From positions 1 through 13,984 of the forward strand of contig JAJTCI010000021.1 in NCBI GenBank assembly GCA_021323155.1: a stretch of 13,984 bases of DNA, given 5' to 3'. Positions within the stretch are counted from its first letter, which is position 1. Every line of letters starts with the position of its first letter. The position numbers and the translations under genes were made by a program. The notes beneath the pieces were generated by a model. It worked only from the letters and a program-made list of their open reading frames with translations. It did not search any database and had not been told where the DNA came from. Below are positions 8,135 to 13,984 of this stretch, in pieces. The DNA is from Chitinophagaceae bacterium. Lineage in GTDB: Bacteria; Bacteroidota; Bacteroidia; Chitinophagales; Chitinophagaceae.

Positions 8135-8376
8135 AAAAGCTCGCCAAACGTTACCGGGAGTTGGAAGGGCCGAAGAAATGGCTGGTATACTTTATCCTCA
8201 ACTGGATTTATTGGGGTTTTATTTATGGCCTGGTGTATTTCCTGATAACCGACCAACCCACCACAATTGGTGAGTATCTATTTATGGTAACGTTCATGGC
8301 CTTTTTCTGGACGCTTATTTATGACATGTTCCTGGAGCCGCGGCTCCGTGGAAGAAAGGAGAAGAAAGAGCAGTGA
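8131..8376 (+). CDS. Small two-helix membrane protein, unknown function
   Basis: This 81-residue protein has a basic N-terminus (MKKLAKRYR) and two aromatic-rich hydrophobic helices, about 17-39 and 47-68. A strongly basic tail (RLRGRKEKKEQ) follows. The positive-inside rule predicts both ends in the cytoplasm. I do not recognise the family. The ATG overlaps the TGA of the DinB-like gene as ATGA, which supports translation by coupling and the reality of this small gene. It is the last gene of the + strand run. Its stop lies one base from the stop of the convergent GH9 gene, leaving no room for a separate terminator between them. Confidence 0.75.
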   Translation: MKKLAKRYRELEGPKKWLVYFILNWIYWGFIYGLVYFLITDQPTTIGEYLFMVTFMAFFWTLIYDMFLEPRLRGRKEKKEQ

Positions 8377-8377
8377 A

Positions 8378-10189
8378 TTACTTCTTCTTCATCGCTTCAG
8401 CTTCCTTCGCAGCCAATAAGTAAACAAGTGAAGCAGTGCCATCCATTGTAGGTTCATTGGTGCTGTAGTCACCATAGTCATCATGGTATACCACGAGATC
8501 ACTTTGAAATGCAGCATATTCATCAGAGCTGTACAACTTGATACCGAGCAGCTTTTTAAAAATACTCCCATACACCGGCCCATCTATTAAACCGCCATCT
8601 ATCGGATAATTCCTCAGGTGCGTGAACGCCGAGTGGGGATCAGTTGGTGTATCACCCCAGGCGGGTAATCCATATACCATTGATGTGCCCCAGGGATTGC
8701 ATCCAAATAACCAGTCAAAATTCGCCTGTTCAAGTTCAGCAAAGCTTTTATCGCCGGTCTGCTCGCGATACCAGTAGCATTGGGTGGCAAAAGACGTTGT
8801 AAGATTGTTGCTGCACCAGATGTAAGGTACGCCGCGGTAAAATGCATTTTGCTTTGCCTTCTGCCAAACCCGCTGAAGTCCTTCACGATAGTAGCCGATG
8901 ATGGTATCGCGCCTTTTGTCCTTTAGTTGCCTCGCAAGTTCATAATGACCGAGATTGATAAAAGGATACCATTGGTAATGCCTGGCAGTATCGGTACCTA
9001 ACCACGGCGTCACCTTTTCGAGCTTTGCATATTGATAGGCTTCCGCGTCCGGGCCATCATGTTCAAGCACCTGTCCACCCAATACAGGGTATAAAGAAAT
9101 GGCCGCCAATTCCATGTCATCCGTCCAGTTGTCTTCTTCATAAAAGTAGGGAGCCCTGCCCGGCGCGGTCTGGCAAACACCTTTTTGCTTTAATGCGTAT
9201 TGATAAGCGGAATAAGCTGACTGACCATAACGATAACGCAGGTATTTGTCAGCAGAAAATACTGTAGATGCCAATGAAAACGCGCTACTGATCTTTGCGG
9301 CGGTGGAGGATGTGCCAGTGGTCCTGTTTTTATACCGGAACAACCCTTGCGGTTCGCCCGTGACAAAATAGACCGGTCTTTCAAACCCCTTTCCATAGAA
9401 ACTGTCTTCCCCCGGAATGCGCATTCCCATATGGTCGCGGTCATCAGCGACCTGGTTGAACATCCAGTCTTCCCTCGGGTGCATTTTCAATAACCAGTCA
9501 GCTCCCCACTTAGCTTCATCTAAAACATCAGCCATATTATTCTTTCCATCCAGGCCGTTGGCTAGCTTCTGATCGCCAAAAACTTTAGGGAAATCGCGAT
9601 AAGCCATCAGTAAATGGTAAGTGGCGTTCGCCGAAGTGGTCACATACTGGAGGTAATCGCTGGCGTCGTGCCAGCCTCCCGTCGCATCTACATGGGTGCT
9701 ATCATCGAGACCTGCTTTCTTTCCATACATAATATAACCATCATTGGTATGACAACTGTCTTTGAGGAATGGATTGAACCCACATCGCTGCTGCCGCATA
9801 TAGCGCAGGCAGAAGTCAGCAGCACCCGAATACACATTGTCGTCGATCCGAATCGCCGGAGATATTGCTTTACCTGCCTTTAGGTAGTATTTTCCGGACT
9901 TTTTGAAAGAAGAGAAATCCAGGCGGGCGGTTGCGGTGAAGGGACCGTAGGCACCATAGGATTTGCCGGCCTTCCCGCTGAAAACTACTTTTCCGCTTGC
10001 TGAATCGATGAGTTGAAAAGAAGTGACATTAAATTCAGCTTTCGCGCACCAAACAGCGACCTTGATACCGCCGGGCGTATAACCAAGCTGGTTGACCCGT
10101 ATCCATGCTTTATTGTCTCCGTCTTTTTTAAACGAGGCGACCAATAAAATGAACGTCGCGACGCAGAAAGCAAGTATCATTTTCCTCAT
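8378..10189 (-). CDS. Glycoside hydrolase family 9 protein, exported (cellulase-like)
   Basis: From the chosen start the protein has 603 residues. A longer frame begins at 10234, but its first 15 codons run over a terminator T-tract and delay the signal peptide, so MRKMILAF at 10189 is preferred. Residues 1-19 are a signal peptide without a lipobox. An N-terminal Ig-like domain (CelD_N type) covers about 28-115 and opens with the classic RVNQLGYTP motif. The GH9 (alpha/alpha)6 domain follows. GGWHDASDYLQY (171-182) carries the paired catalytic Asp175 and Asp178, and NEPTMDG near the end supplies the acid Glu579. GH9 enzymes invert beta-1,4 linkages in cellulose and related beta-glucans; some are exo-acting or glucosaminidase-like. 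No carbohydrate-binding module or T9SS C-terminal domain is seen, so the product is probably periplasmic. No SusC/SusD partner lies nearby. Confidence 0.9.
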   Translation of the reverse strand: MRKMILAFCVATFILLVASFKKDGDNKAWIRVNQLGYTPGGIKVAVWCAKAEFNVTSFQLIDSASGKVVFSGKAGKSYGAYGPFTATARLDFSSFKKSGKYYLKAGKAISPAIRIDDNVYSGAADFCLRYMRQQRCGFNPFLKDSCHTNDGYIMYGKKAGLDDSTHVDATGGWHDASDYLQYVTTSANATYHLLMAYRDFPKVFGDQKLANGLDGKNNMADVLDEAKWGADWLLKMHPREDWMFNQVADDRDHMGMRIPGEDSFYGKGFERPVYFVTGEPQGLFRYKNRTTGTSSTAAKISSAFSLASTVFSADKYLRYRYGQSAYSAYQYALKQKGVCQTAPGRAPYFYEEDNWTDDMELAAISLYPVLGGQVLEHDGPDAEAYQYAKLEKVTPWLGTDTARHYQWYPFINLGHYELARQLKDKRRDTIIGYYREGLQRVWQKAKQNAFYRGVPYIWCSNNLTTSFATQCYWYREQTGDKSFAELEQANFDWLFGCNPWGTSMVYGLPAWGDTPTDPHSAFTHLRNYPIDGGLIDGPVYGSIFKKLLGIKLYSSDEYAAFQSDLVVYHDDYGDYSTNEPTMDGTASLVYLLAAKEAEAMKKK

Positions 10190-10194
10190 AGCAA

Positions 10195-10201
10195 CAAGGT
10201 A
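10195..10201 (-). promoter_or_regulatory. Weak -7-like element for the GH9 gene
   Basis: On the minus strand this reads TACCTTG, one T short of TAnnTTTG. It lies between the DUF2911 terminator and the GH9 ATG at 10189. Some promoter is needed here because the terminator insulates the gene from upstream transcription. No clear -33 element is visible. Confidence 0.25.
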
Positions 10202-10233
10202 CAAAATGTTTTTGCCGCTGAGGGTGACCGCCA

Positions 10234-10263
10234 TTAATAAAAAACCCGCTCGTAGAGCGGGTT
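10234..10263 (-). terminator. Intrinsic terminator after the DUF2911 gene
   Basis: A perfect 9-bp stem (AACCCGCTC at 10243-10251 pairing with GAGCGGGTT at 10255-10263) has a three-base loop. On the minus strand it is followed by a T-rich tract, TTTTTTATTAAT. The hairpin starts about 17 bases after the DUF2911 stop. It marks the end of that transcript and separates it from the GH9 gene. Confidence 0.85.
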
Positions 10264-10280
10264 CAACAAATTCGTGTTAT

Positions 10281-10844
10281 TTACAGGTTAATGGGTATTG
10301 ATGCTTTCACGTTATCCCACATGATCACCATATTTGCGCCGCCTCCTGTGGCATCTTCAAAATATATGGTGAGCGCTTCAGTCACCTCGGTGGTCTTCGA
10401 AATGGGCACATCGAATCTCACCAGGTCTTTTTTTGAATTGTAACTAAAGCTTCCCCATGAGAAATTATCTTTATTCACAATGATCGTCCATTTGGTTTCA
10501 TTGGGGATGCAGTACAGGGTATACCTACCTTTGCCGACCGTCTTTCCACCCATCTTGATATTCTTGAACACCTCGAACTCGGTGGATTCGTTGGCGCCCA
10601 GTCTCCACAGTTCACCGTACTTTACGATGCCACCAAAGATGGTACGGTTGCTTTTCAAAGGCCTGCTGTAGATCACTCTCGCGACTGGCTGATCCTTGGC
10701 CTTGCCGTTCATCTTGAGGAGCGGGTAATTGACGGGATAATAGCTGACGTCAAGCGGAGATTTATCAAGCTCCGTCGGCTTTTGTTGTGCCGCTGCAAAT
10801 ATTGAACAACATAAAAAGAGGGCAATGGTAAGGGTGTACTTCAT
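10281..10844 (-). CDS. Exported DUF2911 family protein
   Basis: This 187-residue protein is recognised as DUF2911, a family common in Bacteroidota with no established function. Residues 1-19 form a signal peptide (MKYTLTIALFLCCSIFAAA, then QQ). The two cysteines lie in the hydrophobic core rather than in a proper lipobox, so signal peptidase I processing is likelier. Typical family motifs are visible: ARVIYSRPLKSNRTIFGG (residues 55-72), a GELWRLGANESTEF segment (77-90) and a GKGRYTLYCIPNETKWTI segment (103-120). The rest is predicted beta-rich. The product is probably periplasmic or secreted. The gene has a good -7 element just before its start and a strong terminator after its stop, so it can act as an independent unit downstream of acpH. 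Confidence 0.88.
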   Translation of the reverse strand: MKYTLTIALFLCCSIFAAAQQKPTELDKSPLDVSYYPVNYPLLKMNGKAKDQPVARVIYSRPLKSNRTIFGGIVKYGELWRLGANESTEFEVFKNIKMGGKTVGKGRYTLYCIPNETKWTIIVNKDNFSWGSFSYNSKKDLVRFDVPISKTTEVTEALTIYFEDATGGGANMVIMWDNVKASIPINL

Positions 10845-10858
10845 ACCGGTAGTTTTGG

Positions 10859-10866
10859 CAAATATA
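10859..10866 (-). promoter_or_regulatory. Promoter -7 element of the DUF2911 gene
   Basis: On the minus strand this reads TATATTTG, a full match to the Bacteroidota -7 consensus TAnnTTTG. It ends 14 bases before the ATG at 10844. A TTTG at 10892-10895 could be the -33 element, but the 25-base spacing is long. The -33 site lies inside the 3' end of acpH. Confidence 0.5.
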
Positions 10867-10871
10867 GCCGC

Positions 10872-11465
10872 CTAATCCTTTAATAGTTGTTCAAACTCAA
10901 ACCGGGCAAATTTTTTAACATCCGCTATAAATACATGTGAAAGTCGCTGCAGGCTATCATAATGCGTGATGAATGCTTCAAATGCGGCGACCGAGTTATT
11001 AAGGTAGACCGCTCTCCTGGTCACACCCTCGAAGCTTTTCTCAATCCCTTCTTTGAATTGATACCCGTAGAGCCAGTTCTGTGTCTTCATATAGGGAAGC
11101 ATATGCTGCAGGCGAATGGGCAGCAGTTCGTAGTTGCGGGCGAGGATCCCATAAACCAGTTCGGCAAACAGTGAAAGTGATTGTTCATGCCAGGAAGCCT
11201 TATCGGTGGCGAGAAAATGATCATAGGTCACATCCATGAACGCCCCGGCATATAATCCTACAGACGCCTTAAAGAATTGTTTGCCTTCGCGTGTCGCCGC
11301 GTGTTCATCTGTGAACCTGTCTATGGACCGGTGCAGGGTGATTCCTTTCTGTACACCGGGGGGGTAATCGAATTTGGCTTTCCCTTTTACGAAGTCGCTG
11401 ATCATATTGCCCACCATTACTTCTTCATGCATAAAGGACAGGTATGCATGCGCGAGATAGTTCAT
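10872..11465 (-). CDS. acpH: Acyl carrier protein phosphodiesterase (AcpH family)
   Basis: From the chosen start the protein has 197 residues, close to the 193 of E. coli AcpH. A longer frame reaching 11570 only adds sequence overlapping the upstream gene and lacks family similarity. The start MNYLAHAYLSF matches E. coli MNFLAHLHLA. Other matches are VGNMISDFVKG with Asp24, a residue important in the E. coli enzyme, then PPGVQKGITLHRSIDRFTD and DVTYDHFL. AcpH removes the 4'-phosphopantetheine arm from holo-ACP in the cytoplasm and is a metal-dependent relative of HD phosphatases. Its ATG overlaps the hydrolase stop as ATGA, so the two genes are translationally coupled. The DUF2911 start lies 27 bases after the stop. 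Confidence 0.88.
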   Translation of the reverse strand: MNYLAHAYLSFMHEEVMVGNMISDFVKGKAKFDYPPGVQKGITLHRSIDRFTDEHAATREGKQFFKASVGLYAGAFMDVTYDHFLATDKASWHEQSLSLFAELVYGILARNYELLPIRLQHMLPYMKTQNWLYGYQFKEGIEKSFEGVTRRAVYLNNSVAAFEAFITHYDSLQRLSHVFIADVKKFARFEFEQLLKD

Positions 11466-12880
11466 TCGTGGACCACATTTTTCCGGAGCCACCCGGTGAT
11501 CTCGCTGAGCGCGATTTCCGAGAAGGACTCTTCGAGCATTCCATACTCGTTTACGGTGCAGGCAAAACAATACTGGAAGAGATGATTGAGGCCCGGCAAT
11601 ACTTTCACTTCGTAAAACGGGGAACGACTTTTCTGCAGCGCTTTCCTTATCCCTGCGGTGTTGGATGAAGGCAGGACCTGTATGTCTTTTTCACCGTTGA
11701 GTGCGAGCACTTTTGCGGATACCTTTTCAAGGTAAACAGCAGGGTCAGAAGCAAGGAAGAACTGTAGCCAGGGTGATGCAAAATCAGGAATGAGACTACC
11801 AAGGATTGCTTCTGTACTGGCCTTGCTGGCGAAACCCAATTCTTTCAGGTGTGCGGGTTCCACGTTTTTCTTCCAGCTCCCTATTTCTTTCCTGATAGCG
11901 ACTCCCAGCGCTGCGCTATCGGTGCCGGCAGCGGACAATGCGATCATCTTTTTATATAAGGGCAGGTAGGCTTTCGTGGCCTCGGTTGAAACGCCGCTCG
12001 TTTCGACCAGCTTTTCACCCTGCTCCGCCAGTAACTCCGCACCCCTGATCCCGGGCCCCGCGAGAAGTATCACGAAGTTGATGTCGGTCCTTTCCGACGC
12101 AACGATCGAAGCGATCAATCCTCCTTCACTGTGCCCGATCAACCCAATCCTGGAGGTGTCCACCTCCTTTCTTTTTTTGAGGTATTCGATGCTGGTGACC
12201 ACATCTTTCGCAAAATCGATGCTGCTGGCTTTGGCTACCTCCCCGGTGCTCTTACCGGTCCCGCGGTCGTCTACACGCAGAACGGCGAATCCGAGCCTGG
12301 TTAACCTATCAGCCAGCACTGCAAACGGTCGATGGCCCATCAATTCCCCATCCCTGTTTTGTTGCCCGCTACCGGAGATAAGTATCGCGGTGGGGAAGGC
12401 GGTACCGGAGGAGGGGAAGGTTAATGTGCCTGCAAGGTGTACCGTTTTACCGGAGTTGTCATATTCTATTTCTTCGATAGTGTAGTTAAATGGAGGCTGT
12501 GGTGTTTGCGGTTTGGGTTTGCGCGGAGGGATCTCACCTTTGCCTAAAATGAGCGTATACGCGCCACCGCCCTGGTTCCATTTTCCTTTGATTAGTTTTT
12601 CCCCTGGCGATAGTAAGCCGGAATAACTTCCTCCTACCGCGCTCACTTCGATAGTGATCGCATCACCGTTGATGGTCACTTTATCGCAGGGAATGCCAGT
12701 GGCTCCCTGGTCGGGGCTGTCCATCGAGGCTGAGAACTGGCTCCCTTTCTCGCTTAGGTGGAATACCACCACGAGGTTGAAAGTTTCAATTTTTCCTTTC
12801 CAGGTCCCGGCAAGATCAGGCTGGGAATACCCGTTAAGGAAGGCTCCCAGGATAAAAGCGATCGATAGCGGCAGTTTCAT
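11462..12880 (-). CDS. Exported alpha/beta hydrolase with N-terminal beta domain
   Basis: This 472-residue protein starts with a signal peptide ending near GYSQ (residues 17-20). Residues about 22-113 (DLAGTWKGKIETFNLVVVF onward) form a small beta-rich domain often found ahead of hydrolases in Bacteroidota. A proline-rich linker at 118-130 leads to the alpha/beta hydrolase domain. The nucleophile is Ser251 in GHSEGG, the likely acid is Asp399 in LNGEKDIQV, and the His is His433 in GLNHLFQ. An SGSGQQNRDGE stretch (169-179) probably forms the oxyanion region. The fold suggests an esterase or acylaminoacyl-peptidase-like activity in the periplasm; the substrate is unknown. It is the first gene of the minus-strand unit and overlaps acpH by ATGA. 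It diverges from the deoxyhypusine-synthase-like gene with 99 bases between starts. Confidence 0.88.
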   Translation of the reverse strand: MKLPLSIAFILGAFLNGYSQPDLAGTWKGKIETFNLVVVFHLSEKGSQFSASMDSPDQGATGIPCDKVTINGDAITIEVSAVGGSYSGLLSPGEKLIKGKWNQGGGAYTLILGKGEIPPRKPKPQTPQPPFNYTIEEIEYDNSGKTVHLAGTLTFPSSGTAFPTAILISGSGQQNRDGELMGHRPFAVLADRLTRLGFAVLRVDDRGTGKSTGEVAKASSIDFAKDVVTSIEYLKKRKEVDTSRIGLIGHSEGGLIASIVASERTDINFVILLAGPGIRGAELLAEQGEKLVETSGVSTEATKAYLPLYKKMIALSAAGTDSAALGVAIRKEIGSWKKNVEPAHLKELGFASKASTEAILGSLIPDFASPWLQFFLASDPAVYLEKVSAKVLALNGEKDIQVLPSSNTAGIRKALQKSRSPFYEVKVLPGLNHLFQYCFACTVNEYGMLEESFSEIALSEITGWLRKNVVHE

Positions 12881-12896
12881 TAGAAATATTGAACTG

Positions 12897-12904
12897 CTAA
12901 GTTA
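12897..12904 (-). promoter_or_regulatory. Weak -7-like element for the hydrolase-acpH unit
   Basis: On the minus strand this reads TAACTTAG, one mismatch from TAnnTTTG, and lies 16 bases before the ATG at 12880. No convincing -33 element is visible. It is listed because some promoter must lie in this 99-base divergent region. Confidence 0.25.
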
Positions 12905-12952
12905 AGGATGCAGATGTTTCCGGGATTCGCCTGATAATAATCCTCATATTCC

Positions 12953-12960
12953 TACTTTTG
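12953..12960 (+). promoter_or_regulatory. Promoter -7 element of the deoxyhypusine-synthase-like gene
   Basis: TACTTTTG fully matches the Bacteroidota TAnnTTTG element and ends 19 bases before the ATG at 12980. A TTCG at 12926-12929 may serve as a degenerate -33 element with a 23-base spacer. No Shine-Dalgarno sequence is present in the short leader. Confidence 0.5.
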
Positions 12961-12979
12961 TGCCCTTAATTTTCTCCAC

Positions 12980-13954
12980 ATGAATAAAGGACCGGTTTCG
13001 AAATTTATCGAACATCATTACCGCCACTTCAACGCTGCGGCGTTAGTAGACGCGGCCAAAGGATATGAAACGCATTTATTAGAAGGTGGTAAAATGATGG
13101 TGACGCTGGCGGGCGCCATGAGTACTGCCGAACTGGGCGTGTCCCTGGCCGAAATGATCCGACAGGATAAAGTTCACATCATCAGTTGCACCGGTGCCAA
13201 CCTGGAAGAAGACATCATGAACCTGGTAGCACACAATCATTATGAAAGAATCCCGAACTGGAGAGATCTCACCCCGCAGCAGGAGTGGGATCTGTTGGAG
13301 AGGGGATTAAACCGCGTGACAGATACGTGTATACCGGAAGAAGAAGCTTTCCGGAGAATTCAAAAGCACATTCACAAGATCTGGCACGACGCGGATAATA
13401 AAGGGGAAAGATATTTTCCGCATGAGTTCATGTATAAATTGTTGCTGAGCGAAGTGATGAAACCAGACTACCAGATCGATTCGAAGGACAGCTGGATGGT
13501 GGCCGCGGCTGAAAAGAACCTGCCAATCGTTGTGGGTGGATGGGAAGACAGCACCATGGGTAACATCTTCGCATCTTATGTATATAAAGGAGAATTGAAA
13601 GCTTCTACCATGAAGAGCGGTATAGAGTACATGGTGTGGCTTGCGGGTTATTACAAAGACAACAGCGCGGGCAAGGGTATTGGCTTCTTCCAGGTTGGTG
13701 GGGGAATCGCCGGGGACTTCCCGATCTGCGTGGTGCCGATGATGTACCAGGACCTGGAGATGCACGAGATCCCATTCTGGAGTTATTTCTGCCAGATCAG
13801 TGATTCGACCACTTCATATGGGTCCTATTCAGGTGCGCACCCCAACGAGAAGATTACCTGGGGGAAACTGGATATCAATACTCCAAAATATATTATTGAA
13901 AGTGATGCAACGATCGTAGCACCGCTGGTGTTTGCGTGGATATTAGGATGGTAA
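12980..13954 (+). CDS. Deoxyhypusine synthase family protein (bacterial, probably polyamine-acting)
   Basis: This 324-residue protein belongs to the deoxyhypusine synthase (DHS) family, NAD-dependent enzymes that move the aminobutyl group of spermidine. NAD-site features are visible: MMVTLAGAMSTAELG (39-53) and SCTGANLEEDIMNLV (69-83). The latter corresponds to the TTAGGVEEDLIK region of human DHS. The WGK motif near the C-terminus keeps the catalytic Lys296 (human Lys329). The human GGGxxKHH motif with active-site His288 is replaced by GGGIAGDF at 240-247. Bacteria lack eIF5A, the eukaryotic and archaeal substrate, so a small-molecule polyamine acceptor, as in homospermidine synthase, is a plausible inference. 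The last 30 bases of the window hold no further gene. The protein is cytoplasmic and complete within the window. Confidence 0.88.
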   Translation: MNKGPVSKFIEHHYRHFNAAALVDAAKGYETHLLEGGKMMVTLAGAMSTAELGVSLAEMIRQDKVHIISCTGANLEEDIMNLVAHNHYERIPNWRDLTPQQEWDLLERGLNRVTDTCIPEEEAFRRIQKHIHKIWHDADNKGERYFPHEFMYKLLLSEVMKPDYQIDSKDSWMVAAAEKNLPIVVGGWEDSTMGNIFASYVYKGELKASTMKSGIEYMVWLAGYYKDNSAGKGIGFFQVGGGIAGDFPICVVPMMYQDLEMHEIPFWSYFCQISDSTTSYGSYSGAHPNEKITWGKLDINTPKYIIESDATIVAPLVFAWILGW

Positions 13955-13984
13955 CTGAACATGCGCAAAGTCATAACTGTATAA

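Noticed and set aside
10190..10234. Upstream in-frame start for the GH9 gene
   Set aside because: It begins at the T-tract of the DUF2911 terminator and puts 15 codons ahead of an otherwise well-formed signal peptide.
11466..11570. 35-codon N-terminal extension of the ACP phosphodiesterase
   Set aside because: It overlaps the hydrolase coding sequence and has no family similarity; MNYLAH at 11465 matches the known AcpH N-terminus and forms an ATGA junction.
11976..12485. 169-codon + strand frame antisense to the hydrolase
   Set aside because: The product is a Ser/Pro-rich low-complexity shadow of a GC-biased gene, with no recognisable domain.
13307..13765. 152-codon minus-strand frame inside the DHS-like gene
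   Set aside because: Antisense shadow; the + strand frame carries the NAD-site and WGK-region family motifs.
13961..13984. Seven-codon ATG...TAA after the DHS-like gene
   Set aside because: Far too short, no coding evidence, and the window ends there.
1..13984. CRISPR array, tRNA/rRNA, insertion sequence, phage or toxin-antitoxin module
   Set aside because: No regularly spaced repeats, cloverleaf-like sequence, transposase, integrase or paired small antitoxin genes were seen on either strand.

Overview
The window looks like ordinary chromosomal DNA from a member of the Bacteroidota, most likely close to the Chitinophagaceae. Three things point there. The families are typical of that group: a DUF2911 exported protein, a TIGR02757/DUF2400 protein, a DinB-like protein, a secreted hydrolase with an N-terminal beta domain, and a bacterial deoxyhypusine-synthase-like protein. 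Shine-Dalgarno sequences are essentially absent. Several genes are preceded, very close to the ATG, by the Bacteroidota -7 element TAnnTTTG. The genus is not identified, and no statistics were computed.

Layout, left to right. (1) 1-597, + strand: 3' end of a bacterial PH-domain membrane protein cut by the window edge. (2) 607-2520, - strand: a two-gene unit of a fumarylacetoacetase-family hydrolase followed by a flavin-reductase-family protein, suggestive of aromatic or tyrosine catabolism. (3) 2726-8376, + strand: a membrane fatty acid desaturase, a glutamine-hydrolysing asparagine synthase, and a cystathionine gamma-synthase-type PLP enzyme. The last of these runs without a gap into a TIGR02757 protein, a DinB-like protein and a small two-helix membrane protein. 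(4) 8378-12880, - strand: from its 5' end, a secreted alpha/beta hydrolase translationally coupled to an ACP phosphodiesterase (acpH), then an exported DUF2911 protein with its own promoter and a clear intrinsic terminator, then an exported GH9 glycoside hydrolase. (5) 12980-13954, + strand: a deoxyhypusine-synthase-family enzyme, divergent from the hydrolase.

Coding density is very high. No gene-free stretch exceeds 300 bases; the longest is the 205-base divergent region 2521-2725. Junctions include an immediate stop-start (TAAATG), two ATGA overlaps, and a tail-to-tail convergent pair separated by one base. Together the genes cover amino-acid metabolism (Asn, Cys/Met, probably Tyr), lipid modification and ACP turnover, polysaccharide hydrolysis and probably polyamine metabolism. 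I saw no tRNA, rRNA, CRISPR array, insertion sequence, phage gene or defence system, and no convincing undescribed multi-gene system. The two most interesting items are single genes. The deoxyhypusine-synthase-like enzyme keeps the catalytic Lys but lacks the conserved active-site His. The TIGR02757 protein carries an OGG1-like PVDVH motif.
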